From Bittarella massiliensis (ex Durand et al. 2017) (GTDB taxonomy: Bacteria; Bacillota; Clostridia; Oscillospirales; Ruminococcaceae): 64,000 nucleotides of DNA. The DNA lies in the NCBI RefSeq assembly GCF_001486165.1, contig NZ_LN908975.1, forward strand, positions 1 to 64,000, in the 5' to 3' direction. The notes under the pieces were generated by a model, which saw nothing but the letters and a program-made list of their open reading frames with translations, searched no databases and was not told where the DNA came from. Of this stretch, positions 39,835 through 50,882 are shown piece after piece. The position numbers and the translations under genes were made by a program. Position 1 is the first letter of the stretch. Every line of letters starts with the position of its first letter.

Positions 39835-40809
39835 TTACAGCTCGATTTTCCCGTACAGGGGCAGCTCCGCCGCTTCGTCCTTCGGCTTTTCCGCCGGTTT
39901 CTGCGGGGGGCGAGGGCTCTGGCTCCGCTCTCTGGAGCGGTTCTCTCCCCCGTCTCTCCGCCCGCCGCTGCGGCGGCTGCGGTCGTAGGGAGGCCGACTG
40001 CGCTTCACCGGGTTCTTTGAACTGATGACCACCTTGCGGTAGGGGTCTTCCCCCACCGATTTGGAGGTGGCCCCCTCCACCGTCTGCACAGCGGAGTGGA
40101 TGATCCGCCGCTCGTAGGGGTTCATGGGCTCCAGCGCGGTGGAGCGGCCGCTCTTGACCACCTGCCCGGCGATCTTCTTGGCCAGGGCTTCCAGGGTCTC
40201 CTTGCGCTTCTCCCGGTAATCGCCGCTGTCGATCGACACCTTCAGGTAGTCGCCGCCGCCCCGGTTGCAACAGAGGCTGGTCAGGTACTGAATGGCGTCC
40301 AGGGTCTCGCCGCGGCGGCCGATCAGCCCGCCGACCTTGCTGCCGCTGAGGTTGAAGATCACCCCGTCTTTGCCAAAGCGGTGCTCGACGGTGATCCCCT
40401 CCATCCCCATCTTCTGCAGGATGTCGCGCAGGTAGCTCTCGGCCACGGCGGCCTTGGCCTCCTCCGCCTCACTCACCTCCCGCGCCTTGGGGGCGGCGGG
40501 CTCTTCCTCGGCCTTTTTCTCAGGGGCCGGGGTGGGCTTGTCCGCCTGTTTGACAGGCTGCGGCTCATGTTTTACAGGGGGGGCGACGGGGGCGGGTTTG
40601 GCGGCCTCAGCAGCCTGTTTCTTCTCCCACTCCGGTTCCTCCACCTGTACCCGCACTTTGGCGGGGGTGGTGCCCAGCAGCCCGAACAGCCGCTTGGAGG
40701 GCAGTTCCAGCACCTCCACATTGGCTTCTTCCGGGCTCACTCCCAACTCCTCGCAGGCCAGCGCAATGGCGCGGTCCACATCGGGCGCGGTTTTGATACA
40801 CTCTCTCAT
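39835..40809 (-). CDS. jag: RNA-binding protein Jag/KhpB
   Basis: A 324-residue protein: N-terminal Jag_N domain (1-50), a Pro/Ala/Lys-rich linker (about 60-115), KH domain with GxxG-type loop LIGRRGETL, R3H domain (RKETLEALAKKIAG ... NPYERRIIHSAVQ) and an Arg-rich disordered tail. KhpB proteins bind RNA and affect cell division or elongation in Firmicutes. It lies 30 bases downstream of yidC, as usual. Confidence 0.95.
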   Translation of the reverse strand: MRECIKTAPDVDRAIALACEELGVSPEEANVEVLELPSKRLFGLLGTTPAKVRVQVEEPEWEKKQAAEAAKPAPVAPPVKHEPQPVKQADKPTPAPEKKAEEEPAAPKAREVSEAEEAKAAVAESYLRDILQKMGMEGITVEHRFGKDGVIFNLSGSKVGGLIGRRGETLDAIQYLTSLCCNRGGGDYLKVSIDSGDYREKRKETLEALAKKIAGQVVKSGRSTALEPMNPYERRIIHSAVQTVEGATSKSVGEDPYRKVVISSKNPVKRSRPPYDRSRRSGGRRDGGENRSRERSQSPRPPQKPAEKPKDEAAELPLYGKIEL

Positions 40810-40839
40810 AGCGATATACCCCCTACTTGCCTTCGGCGG

Positions 40840-41901
40840 CTATTTTGATTCGCTGTCTTGCGGCTTGGACCCCTCGCCGCCATAGCGGGCCTCGTCCAAC
40901 TCGCGGGCCTTGGCCAGGCGCAGGCGGTTGAGCTCCTTTTCGGTGAGGACCTTTTCCACCGTCTTCTTGTGGCCCTCTTGATCCTTGACCTCTACCTTGA
41001 CCTTCTTCTTCTTGGCCTCTCTGATGGCTGCCACCTTCGCCTCGTACTCGACCGCCAACTTTTTGGGGTTGTAGATCTTGTTGAGGAGGTAGGACTGCAG
41101 GATCAGCAGCACGTTGGAGAAGATCCAGTAGAGGCCGACGCCGGCAGGCACCTGGAAGGCAAAGACCACCGAGAAGAGGGACATGCCGTAGAGCATGAAC
41201 TTGCTCATCCCGCCGGCGGGGTTCCCCTGCATGGCCTGTCCCGAGCCAGAGAACTTCATGGAGGCCCAGGAGGAGAGGATCATGGTCAGCCCGGCCAGGA
41301 TGGGGACCACCACCAGGGGCTCCAGCGCAAAGTGGGGGGTGGCGGACATGTCGATGCCGAAGAAGTTGAAATTGATGTTGGTGATCTTGTGGATCTGCTC
41401 GGCGTTGAACATCTCAAAGCTGCCCGGGTCGGCCTTCACCGCATTGATGAGGGAGACCTGGGGGTTGACCTTGCTCAACTCCAGATTCAGCGTCTCACCG
41501 GCAAAGGTGAGGGCCTTTTGAATGACGTCGCTGGGGATGCGGACGATGTGGGTCAGGGGCTTGTACACCACGTCGATGAGGCCGAAGAGGATGGGAAACT
41601 GAATGAGCATCGGCAGACAGCCGCCGGTGGGATTGTAGCCGTACTCCTCGTACAGCTTCATCATCTCTTCTTGCTGGCGCCGCTTGTCGGTGGCGAACTT
41701 CTTGTTGATCTCGGTGATCTTGGGCTGGAACACCGCCATCTGGGCGGTGGATTTCTGCTGCTTGACAGCCAGCGGGAACAGCAGGATCTTGGTGACCAGA
41801 GTAAACAGGAACAGCGCCACGGCGTAGTTTTGAACCAGGAAGTAGCACCCCTGCATCAAGAACCCCAAGGGGTACCCGAAAATTTCGCTGATGAAATTCA
41901 T
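40840..41901 (-). CDS. yidC: membrane protein insertase YidC
   Basis: A 353-residue insertase of the short Gram-positive type but without a lipobox. It has about five membrane segments; NYAVALFLFTLVTKILLFPL contains the conserved Lys/Arg-side groove region, and GGCLPMLIQFPILFGL is the signature segment. The C-terminal 60 residues are Lys-rich and cytoplasmic, suited to ribosome contact. The ATG at 41901 has GGAGG 12 bases upstream; the frame extends further but overlaps yidD. Confidence 0.95.
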   Translation of the reverse strand: MNFISEIFGYPLGFLMQGCYFLVQNYAVALFLFTLVTKILLFPLAVKQQKSTAQMAVFQPKITEINKKFATDKRRQQEEMMKLYEEYGYNPTGGCLPMLIQFPILFGLIDVVYKPLTHIVRIPSDVIQKALTFAGETLNLELSKVNPQVSLINAVKADPGSFEMFNAEQIHKITNINFNFFGIDMSATPHFALEPLVVVPILAGLTMILSSWASMKFSGSGQAMQGNPAGGMSKFMLYGMSLFSVVFAFQVPAGVGLYWIFSNVLLILQSYLLNKIYNPKKLAVEYEAKVAAIREAKKKKVKVEVKDQEGHKKTVEKVLTEKELNRLRLAKARELDEARYGGEGSKPQDSESK

Positions 41902-41935
41902 AGTTGTCTTTTTCCTCCGTACTGTGCGAGAATAT

Positions 41936-42163
41936 CTACCTCGATTTTTGGCGCTTGGGCGGGACGGGGTCAAATCCGCCCTTGCCAAACGGGTTGCAGC
42001 GCAGCACCCGCCAAATGCTCAGCACACTCCCCCAGAGGGCGCCGTGTACCGCCAACGCCTCCTCCGCATACTGCGAGCAGGTGGGGTAAAACCGGCAGGT
42101 GGGGGGGTGGTGAAAATGGCGCTGATAGAAGTGGATACAGCCGATGAGAAACCGCCGTATCAT
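41936..42163 (-). CDS. yidD: membrane protein insertion efficiency factor YidD
   Basis: A 75-residue protein with the family Cys pattern [15 protein letters not shown] and [10 protein letters not shown]-like [17 protein letters not shown]. Its start overlaps the rnpA stop by four bases. Thought to aid YidC-dependent insertion. Confidence 0.96.
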   Translation of the reverse strand: MIRRFLIGCIHFYQRHFHHPPTCRFYPTCSQYAEEALAVHGALWGSVLSIWRVLRCNPFGKGGFDPVPPKRQKSR

Positions 42164-42531
42164 GGCAGCACGCCCGCCTTTTTCAGCTGGCTGCGAAGGG
42201 CGCGCTCCACCATCTGTTCCTTTGAGAAGGTGGCCTTGGTCCGCGCCACCACCACAATGTCATAGCCCGGCGCGATCTCCGGGAGGAGGTTGCGGTAGGC
42301 TGTTTTGATCAGCCGGCGGGCCCGGTTTCGCTGGACGGCCTTGCCGATTTTTTTGCTGGTGGTGATCCCCAGCCGGGTGTAGCCCAGCCGGTTTTTAAGC
42401 GCGTATGTCACAATAAGGGGATGCACCTGAGAGCGCCCCCTTTTGTAGACCCTGAGATATTCGCGATTTTCTTTGATTGGCGCCACCTTCCCCGGGGGGG
42501 GAGCTGGCGGCCGGTGCGGATGTCGCTTCAT
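42160..42531 (-). CDS. rnpA: ribonuclease P protein component
   Basis: A 123-residue basic protein with the RNR motif [13 protein letters not shown] (68-80). It carries about 15 extra Pro/His-rich residues before the usual start. ATG at 42531 with AAGGGA upstream. Second gene of the rpmH operon. Confidence 0.96.
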   Translation of the reverse strand: MKRHPHRPPAPPPGKVAPIKENREYLRVYKRGRSQVHPLIVTYALKNRLGYTRLGITTSKKIGKAVQRNRARRLIKTAYRNLLPEIAPGYDIVVVARTKATFSKEQMVERALRSQLKKAGVLP

Positions 42532-42590
42532 TTCGTCCCTTTTTTCCGTGCAGAAAAAGAAAAGCCACAATGCGGATTGTGGCCTTCACA

Positions 42591-42725
42591 TTAGTAGCTC
42601 AGATGTTTTCTGCCCTTGGCTCTTCTGCGGGACAAGACACGGCGGCCATTTCTGGTGCTCATCCGCTTGCGGAAACCGTGCTCCTTTTTCCGGTGGATCT
42701 TCTTGGGCTGGTAGGTTCTCTTCAC
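42591..42725 (-). CDS. rpmH: 50S ribosomal protein L34
   Basis: A 44-residue ribosomal protein, [20 protein letters not shown] and [11 protein letters not shown]. The GTG at 42725 is preceded by GGAGGGG; the frame extends upstream but only across the promoter. Confidence 0.98.
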   Translation of the reverse strand: MKRTYQPKKIHRKKEHGFRKRMSTRNGRRVLSRRRAKGRKHLSY

Positions 42726-42765
42726 TCTAAACCCCTCCTTTCGAGGCAAAACCTTGCATTTAATT

Positions 42766-42794
42766 AGTATACGGATTTCTCCCCGAACTGTCAA
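42766..42794 (-). promoter_or_regulatory. rpmH operon promoter
   Basis: Minus strand TTGACA (42794-42789), 17 bp, TATACT (42771-42766), about 40 bases before rpmH. Confidence 0.88.
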
Positions 42795-43039
42795 CTGGTT
42801 TTTTTAAAAAAGGGGACGGCTACGCCCTTTTTCGGCCCTTTTCCCCCGCTCTCCCCCGTTTGCTTTTTCCCCTGCTCCTCCCCCTCTGGCGCCGCCTGTT
42901 TTTTCTTCTCCCGTAAATTTGCCCTGCAATCGCTCTTTTTTGGCCCGCCCATTCCCCCTGCAAAATACCCCTACTTCCCCGCAAAACGAAAATTTGCGCC
43001 ATTTCCTTTTATAAATGCTTCCAGATGGGTGTTTTTCGG
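42795..43039. other. intergenic region upstream of dnaA
   Basis: About 245 bases, C/T-rich on the plus strand with several T runs. I saw no TTATCCACA box or close variant here, so the main origin signals seem to lie after dnaA. Confidence 0.5.
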
Positions 43040-43069
43040 TTGAAAACCAGGTCTATTTTGTGCTAAAAT
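43040..43069 (+). promoter_or_regulatory. dnaA promoter
   Basis: TTGAAA (43040-43045), 18 bp, TGC-TAAAAT (hexamer 43064-43069), about 60 bases before dnaA. No DnaA box overlaps it. Confidence 0.65.
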
Positions 43070-43129
43070 GGTGTGATGAAATAGCATCCAAAAATATTTT
43101 TATTTTCGATAGGGGAGGTACTCGCCGTT

Positions 43130-44467
43130 ATGGATTCCTTCAGCGATGTGTGGGAACTGGTCGCCCACCACTGCAAAACCCAACTGTCCGACATGGTGTA
43201 CGACCTGTGGATCAAATGCATCGAACCCGTCAAACTGGAAAACGACACCGCCCTGCTCTATGTCCGCAGCAAGTTTCAGCAGGATCTGATCAACGAGAAG
43301 TACCTGGAGATCATCAAACAGGGCTTTGAGAGCGTGTTGGGCTTCCCCGTCGCCGTGCAGATCACCTGCGACGCCATGGTCAAGGGCGATGGCGCCGCCG
43401 CCAAAGAGGAGAACAAGCAGCCGGAAGAGGCCCTCAACCAGGTGGGCATCGGCGGGGACTACGACTACACCTTCGCCTCCTTCATCGTCGGCTCCTCCAA
43501 CAACTTCGCCCACGCGGCGGCCATGGCCGTGGCGGCCAACCCCTCCAACGTATACAACCCCCTCTTCATCTACGGCGACTCGGGGCTGGGCAAGACCCAC
43601 CTCCTCTTCGCCATCTGCAACGAGGTCAAGAAAAACAACCCCCAGGCCAACATTGTCTACGTCAAGGGCGAGGAGTTCACAAACGAGATGATTTCGGCCA
43701 TCGGCTCGGGCACCACCATGGAGTTTCGCAACAAGTACCGGGTGGCCGACGTCCTCCTCATCGACGACATCCAGTTCATCGGCGGCAAGATCTCCACCCA
43801 GGAGGAGTTCTTCCACACCTTCGAGACCCTCTTTCAGTCCCACAAGCAGATCGTCCTCTCCTCCGACCGGCCGCCCAAAGAGATCAAGACCCTGGAGGAC
43901 AGGCTTCGCTCCCGCTTTGAATCGGGGCTGCTGGCGGACATCCAGCCCCCCGACTTTGAGACCCGGATCGCCATCATCCGCCGCAAGGCGGAGCTTTTGG
44001 GCCTCGACCTCCCCTCCGATGTGACCGAGTTCATCGCCAACCGGATCAAAAACAACATCCGTCAGCTGGAGGGGGCGGTGAAGAAGATCAACGCCTACAA
44101 GATGCTCGAAGGCATCTCCCCCACGGTGGCGGTGGCCCACGCGGCCATCAAGGACATCCTCAACGACAACCAGCCCATCCCAGTGACGGTGGAACGGATC
44201 ATCAGCGAGGTGTCCCGCACCTTCAACGTCTCCCCCCAGGACATCAAGAGCAAAAAGAAATCGGCCGACGTCTCCCAGGCCCGCCAGGTGGCCATCTACG
44301 TCATCCGCGAGGTGACCCAGATGCCCATGAAAAACATTGGCGAAGAGCTGGGCGGGCGGGATCACTCCACCATCGTTTACAGCCTCAACGAGATGAAGAG
44401 CAAGCTCAAGAAAAACCAGCGCCTGCAGGAGACCATCAACGACATCATCAAAAACATCAAGAAATAG
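43130..44467 (+). CDS. dnaA: chromosomal replication initiator DnaA
   Basis: A 445-residue AAA+ initiator: domain I (1-85), short linker, AAA+ domain with Walker A GDSGLGKTHLL and Walker B LLIDDIQFI, and DNA-binding domain IV with signature GGRDHSTIVYSLNEM that reads DnaA boxes. GGGGAGG lies 11 bases before the ATG. Confidence 0.98.
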   Translation: MDSFSDVWELVAHHCKTQLSDMVYDLWIKCIEPVKLENDTALLYVRSKFQQDLINEKYLEIIKQGFESVLGFPVAVQITCDAMVKGDGAAAKEENKQPEEALNQVGIGGDYDYTFASFIVGSSNNFAHAAAMAVAANPSNVYNPLFIYGDSGLGKTHLLFAICNEVKKNNPQANIVYVKGEEFTNEMISAIGSGTTMEFRNKYRVADVLLIDDIQFIGGKISTQEEFFHTFETLFQSHKQIVLSSDRPPKEIKTLEDRLRSRFESGLLADIQPPDFETRIAIIRRKAELLGLDLPSDVTEFIANRIKNNIRQLEGAVKKINAYKMLEGISPTVAVAHAAIKDILNDNQPIPVTVERIISEVSRTFNVSPQDIKSKKKSADVSQARQVAIYVIREVTQMPMKNIGEELGGRDHSTIVYSLNEMKSKLKKNQRLQETINDIIKNIKK

Positions 44468-44480
44468 AGCGGCCCCCGAA

Positions 44481-44770
44481 ATTCCACACCCTCTCCCCCA
44501 GCCGTGGAAAAACCCCCTGGGCGGGAAAATCCCCTCCCTTTTTCCTTCCTATATAATTATAGGCGAAAAAAAGAGGGGCGCGCGGAACAAATTCCCCGAA
44601 ACACCCCACATTTTCCCCACATAAAAGCCCCGCCTTTTCACAGCAATGTGGAGAAATCCGTCCTCCCCCACAAACTCCACAACTTTTTCACACCGCTCCC
44701 CACCGCCCAAAAAAGACCTTCAAGCCGCGCACAGACAGGCTCCGTTCCCTTTTTCCACCGTTTTCACACC
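44481..44770. other. oriC: probable oriC: degenerate DnaA boxes and AT-rich element
   Basis: The 360-base dnaA-dnaN interval holds a cluster of near-DnaA boxes: TTCCCCACA (44613-44621), TTCTCCACA on the minus strand (44647-44655), ACTCCACAA (44674-44682), TTTTCACAC (44685-44693 and 44761-44769) and TTTTTCCACC (44750-44759). An AT-rich stretch ATATAATTAT (44551-44560) may be the unwinding element. Dense A/C-rich plus strand. No perfect TTATCCACA was found by eye. The position agrees with Firmicute origins, but function is inferred. Confidence 0.6.
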
Positions 44771-44827
44771 CCCTACTACTACGACTATCTTTATCTTTTC
44801 TATCTTCCAAACAGAAAGGAAATTGCC

Positions 44828-45934
44828 ATGAAATTCATCTGCGACCGCCAATCCCTCAGCGAGGCAATGTTGAATATCCAAAAGGCAGTGCCCGGCAAGT
44901 CCAACATCCCCGCCCTGGAAGGGGTCCTCATCCAAACCGGGGAGGACGGCATCACCCTCTCGGGCTACGACCTGGAATTTGGCATCACCACCCAGATCCC
45001 CGCTCAAATCGAGGAGACCGGCACCATCGTCTTACCCGCCCGCCTCTTTTCCGACATCATCCGCAAACTCTCCGACGATTCGGTCAGCGTGACGGTGGAC
45101 GCTAACCTCCTCACCACCGTCACCACCAAACAGACCGAGTTCACCATCATCGGCATCGACGCGGCCGAATTTCCCGCCATCCCTCAAATCGACGGGGAAA
45201 AGACCCTCTCCATCGACCAGGCCTCCCTCAAAAGCATGATCGAACAGACCCTCTATGCCGTGGCCCAAAACGACCAGAAACCGGTCCACACCGGCATCAA
45301 GTTCGAGGCGGAGGAGGGCATTTTGACCCTGGTGGCTGTCGACGGCTACCGACTGGCCCTGCGGCGGGAACCCGCCCAGATCCTCACCCCCTGCGACTTC
45401 ATTGTCCCCGGCCGCACCGCCAGCGAAATCGCCAAACTGATCAAGGAGGAGGAAAACCAGGCCGACGTCTACCTCTCCCCCAAACACATCCTCTTTCAGG
45501 TCTCGGGGTACTCGGTCTTCTCCCGACTGCTGGAGGGCAACTTCCTGGACTACAAAAACTCCATTCCCAAATCCTCCAACACGGTGGTCACCGTCGCCAC
45601 CCGCACCTTCATCGACAGTGTGGAGAGGGCGTCCATCATCATCAACGACCGCTTCAAAAACCCCCTCAAGATCTCCTTTGAAGACGCAACGGTCAGCGTC
45701 CTCTGCAAGACCCCCCTGGGCAAGGTGCAGGACGAATTCGTCGCCAACAAGCAGGGGGACGACATCGAGATCGGCTTCAACAACAAATACCTCCTCGACG
45801 CCCTCAAATACGCCCACTGCGACGAGGTGAAGCTCTCCTTTACCAGTTCCCTCACCCCCATGACCGTCACCCCGCCGGAGGGGGATTCCTTCCTCTTCCT
45901 GGTGCTGCCCGTGAGGTTGAAAAATGAAGGCTGA
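44828..45934 (+). CDS. dnaN: DNA polymerase III beta subunit (sliding clamp)
   Basis: A 368-residue clamp protein with the three-domain beta fold, starting MKFICDRQSLSEAMLNIQKAV and ending with the LPVRL-type segment. The ATG at 44828 has AAAGGA upstream; a longer frame runs back through the origin region and is rejected. Its end overlaps the S4 gene by 11 bases. Confidence 0.98.
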   Translation: MKFICDRQSLSEAMLNIQKAVPGKSNIPALEGVLIQTGEDGITLSGYDLEFGITTQIPAQIEETGTIVLPARLFSDIIRKLSDDSVSVTVDANLLTTVTTKQTEFTIIGIDAAEFPAIPQIDGEKTLSIDQASLKSMIEQTLYAVAQNDQKPVHTGIKFEAEEGILTLVAVDGYRLALRREPAQILTPCDFIVPGRTASEIAKLIKEEENQADVYLSPKHILFQVSGYSVFSRLLEGNFLDYKNSIPKSSNTVVTVATRTFIDSVERASIIINDRFKNPLKISFEDATVSVLCKTPLGKVQDEFVANKQGDDIEIGFNNKYLLDALKYAHCDEVKLSFTSSLTPMTVTPPEGDSFLFLVLPVRLKNEG

Positions 45935-46139
45935 GCCCATTTCCATCCGCCCCCCCTTCATCAAACTCGACCAACTGCTGAAATTCGCCGGGCTCATCGG
46001 CACCGGGGGAGAGGCGAAAGAGGTGGTGGCCGAAGGCCTGGTCAAAGTCAACGGGGAGGTCGTCACCCAGCGGGGCAAAAAGGTCTACCCCGGCGACATC
46101 CTCTCCTTTGGCGGGCGGGAGTACGAGGTCACCCTGTGA
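45924..46139 (+). CDS. S4-domain RNA-binding protein (YaaA/RlbA type)
   Basis: A 71-residue S4-like protein: FIKLDQLLKFAGLIGTGGEAKEVV, VKVNGEVVTQRGKKVYPGD. This small gene is conserved between dnaN and recF in Firmicutes and takes part in ribosome or RNA functions. It overlaps both neighbours, so translation is coupled. Confidence 0.92.
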   Translation: MKAEPISIRPPFIKLDQLLKFAGLIGTGGEAKEVVAEGLVKVNGEVVTQRGKKVYPGDILSFGGREYEVTL

Positions 46140-47236
46140 AAGTCCTCTCTCTCTCGGCCGAGGGGTACCGCAACCTCGCCTCCGTCTCCCTCTGTCCCGA
46201 CGAGGGGGTCAACGTCATCTGCGGCGACAACGCCCAGGGCAAGACCAACCTGGTCGAAGCGATTTGGAACTTCACCGGCGCCAAGAGCTTTCGCCCCTCT
46301 AAAGAGCGGGACTATGTCAAAAAGGGGGAACGGGTCGCCACCCTCTCCCTGTCCTTCTCGGCGCAGGGGCGGGAGCAGAGCGCCAAGCTCCGCTACGGCG
46401 AGCGGCGGGAGATCCTTCTCAACGGGGTGAGCAAGGCCTCCCCGGCCGAACTGGCCGGCAGCTTTTGCTGCGTGGTCTTCTCCCCCGCCCACCTCTCCAT
46501 CGTCAAAGAGGGCCCGTCGGTCCGCCGCCGCTTTTTGGACGGGGCCATCTGCCAGGTGCGGCCCCGCTACATCCATGTGCTCTACCAGTACAAAAAGGCC
46601 CTCTCGCAGAAAAACGCCGTCCTCAAAGAACTCTACAAAAACGGGGCCGCCTACGACCTGCTGGACGTCTTTGACGACTCCATCGCCGTCTGGGGTGCGC
46701 AGGTATGGCGCACCAGGGTGCGCTATCTCAACAAGTTGGGGCAGAACGCCTGCTCCATCTACGGGGGCCTCTCCTCTCGGCGGGAGGAGTTGACAGTCGG
46801 CTACAAGAGCTTTCTCTCCCTCTCCCCCGACACCCCCCTCCCCCAGGTACAGGCCGCCTACCGGGAGGCGCTGCGCGCCGCCCGCACCGACGACACCGGC
46901 GCCGGGTTTTCGACTCTGGGGGTCCACCGGGACGACTTCTCTTTGCAGATCGACGGCCTCGACGCCAAGGTCTACGGCTCCCAGGGACAGCAGAGGAGCG
47001 CGGCCCTGGCCCTCAAGCTGGCCGAAGGGTACCTGCTCAAAGAGGTCTCGGGGGAGACGCCGGTGATGCTTTTGGACGACGTGATGAGCGAACTGGACCA
47101 GGGCCGGCAGAGCTATGTCCTCAACCATCTGGAGGGGGCGCAGGTCTTCATCACCTGCTGCGACGCCGGCCACTTTGAGGGCCTTCTGTCCGGCAGGGTC
47201 TTTCGGATGGAGCGGGGCGCCCTGTCCCCCGCCTAA
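46136..47236 (+). CDS. recF: DNA replication and repair protein RecF
   Basis: A 366-residue SMC-like ATPase: Walker A GDNAQGKT at 30-37, signature YGSQGQQRSAALALKLAE, Walker B VMLLDDVMSELD. The GTG start overlaps the S4 stop codon (GTGA). Loads RecA at gaps with RecO and RecR. Confidence 0.97.
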   Translation: MKVLSLSAEGYRNLASVSLCPDEGVNVICGDNAQGKTNLVEAIWNFTGAKSFRPSKERDYVKKGERVATLSLSFSAQGREQSAKLRYGERREILLNGVSKASPAELAGSFCCVVFSPAHLSIVKEGPSVRRRFLDGAICQVRPRYIHVLYQYKKALSQKNAVLKELYKNGAAYDLLDVFDDSIAVWGAQVWRTRVRYLNKLGQNACSIYGGLSSRREELTVGYKSFLSLSPDTPLPQVQAAYREALRAARTDDTGAGFSTLGVHRDDFSLQIDGLDAKVYGSQGQQRSAALALKLAEGYLLKEVSGETPVMLLDDVMSELDQGRQSYVLNHLEGAQVFITCCDAGHFEGLLSGRVFRMERGALSPA

Positions 47237-47263
47237 ACGCCACTAGGAAAGAGAGAGCGATCT

Positions 47264-49527
<2,264 letters not shown>

Positions 49528-49555
49528 CCGGCCGCATGGCAACAGGAGAGCACCT

Positions 49556-50209
49556 ATGAACGAATACCCCCAAGTCACCTATATCAACAACCAGGACGAC
49601 TGGTATGAATTTCTCCTCTTTGAACAGTACTGGTCCTGTCTGGATGACCGCAAGAATGCCGCCAACGTGCTGATGAAGTGCCTGATCGCCGATTTGCTGT
49701 TCACCCTCTTCTTCGTCTTTGCCCCCTTCATCGACAAGGCCTACATCTGGTTGACCCTAGCCTTTGCGGCGGTCTTTGTGCTGCGCTTTTTCTACGAGTA
49801 TCACAGCGGCTACATCGCCGACTACCGCAACATGACAAACCTCTACCTCAACTTGAAAAAGAGCAACATCGTCAACATCTACGACGACAAGATCTCCCTC
49901 TCCTTTGGGGAGAGCGAGGTCAACCTCGCCGCAGACAACTACCGGCGCTTCTTCGAGTACGAGGACATCGCCTACATCCAGGAGACGTCGAACCTGATCA
50001 TCATCCGCATCAAGGAGAACACCAACAAGCCCAACCTGCGGCAGTTTCAGCGCGTCATCATCTCCAAGCGCTACATCTTCCCCGACAAGGTCGAAAAGCT
50101 GCGCGCTTTTTTAGGCGAAAAGATCGAGGAGTACCACATCCCCAAACTCCTCACAGAGGAGGAGCTGGAAGGCCTTCATCTGGCCACCGAGGACCGTTCG
50201 GCCCGCTAA
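49556..50209 (+). CDS. YcxB-like membrane protein, first of three
   Basis: A 217-residue protein with two membrane segments (about 43-61 and 64-84), then a beta-rich soluble domain (about 95-195; NIVNIYDDKISLSFGESEVNL, YEDIAYIQETSNLIIIRI). The architecture, a short cytoplasmic head, two helices, then a PH-like domain, matches YcxB-like proteins. ACAGGAG precedes the ATG. Lies 28 bases after gyrB. Confidence 0.7.
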   Translation: MNEYPQVTYINNQDDWYEFLLFEQYWSCLDDRKNAANVLMKCLIADLLFTLFFVFAPFIDKAYIWLTLAFAAVFVLRFFYEYHSGYIADYRNMTNLYLNLKKSNIVNIYDDKISLSFGESEVNLAADNYRRFFEYEDIAYIQETSNLIIIRIKENTNKPNLRQFQRVIISKRYIFPDKVEKLRAFLGEKIEEYHIPKLLTEEELEGLHLATEDRSAR

Positions 50210-50225
50210 AAAAGGAGTGTTTTCC

Positions 50226-50882
50226 ATGAGCAAGGGATCCCCTATTCTCAAAGTCACCTTTCAGATGGATTTTAATGACTTTTACAACTTCAACATGCAC
50301 GTCTCCAAAGAGATGATCGACAAGAGCAAGAAGAAGGTCACCATCTTCGGCGCGGTGGAAATCGTGATGGCCGTGGTCTTTTTGGTGCTCAACTTCACCA
50401 GCCAGTCCAACTCCTCCCTCAACCTGGTGCTGGCGGTGGCCCTGCTGTGCATGGGGCTGTTCTCGGTCCTCTTTTACCCCGCCTTCTTTGAGCGGCAGCT
50501 CTCCAAGGCGGTGAAAAAGACCTTTGATCAAAACGAGTACTTTCACAACGACGTCACCCTGGAGTTTTTGGAGGACAAGATTTTCGAGACCTCCTGTGTG
50601 GGCACCGGCAGCGTTGCCTACAAGGACCTGCAAAAGGTCTACCGCCTGGGGGACTGCCTGATTTTGCGGATGAGCAAAGAGGGCGGCTATGTGCTGCCCC
50701 TAAAGGCCATCGGCGAGGAGAAGATCGAGCAGATCGAAGAGCTGGTGCGCCGGAAGATGGACGAGGCCGAGCTGGAAGAGGCGGAGGAGCTGGACCGCGA
50801 GGCCGACGAGCTGGCCGCCCAGGAAGAAGAGGGGGCCGAGGGATCCGGTGACCCCCTTTCTGAAAGGAACGGCGAGCAATGA
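50226..50882 (+). CDS. YcxB-like membrane protein, second of three
   Basis: A 218-residue protein with the same plan: QMDFNDFYNFNMH head, two hydrophobic segments (about 40-60 and 66-85), and a domain with NDVTLEFLEDKIFET and VAYKDLQKVYRLGDCLILRMS. It ends in a strongly acidic helix (EAELEEAEELDREADELAAQ). The ATG at 50226 has AAAGGAG eight bases upstream. Its stop region overlaps the next gene by four bases. Confidence 0.72.
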   Translation: MSKGSPILKVTFQMDFNDFYNFNMHVSKEMIDKSKKKVTIFGAVEIVMAVVFLVLNFTSQSNSSLNLVLAVALLCMGLFSVLFYPAFFERQLSKAVKKTFDQNEYFHNDVTLEFLEDKIFETSCVGTGSVAYKDLQKVYRLGDCLILRMSKEGGYVLPLKAIGEEKIEQIEELVRRKMDEAELEEAEELDREADELAAQEEEGAEGSGDPLSERNGEQ

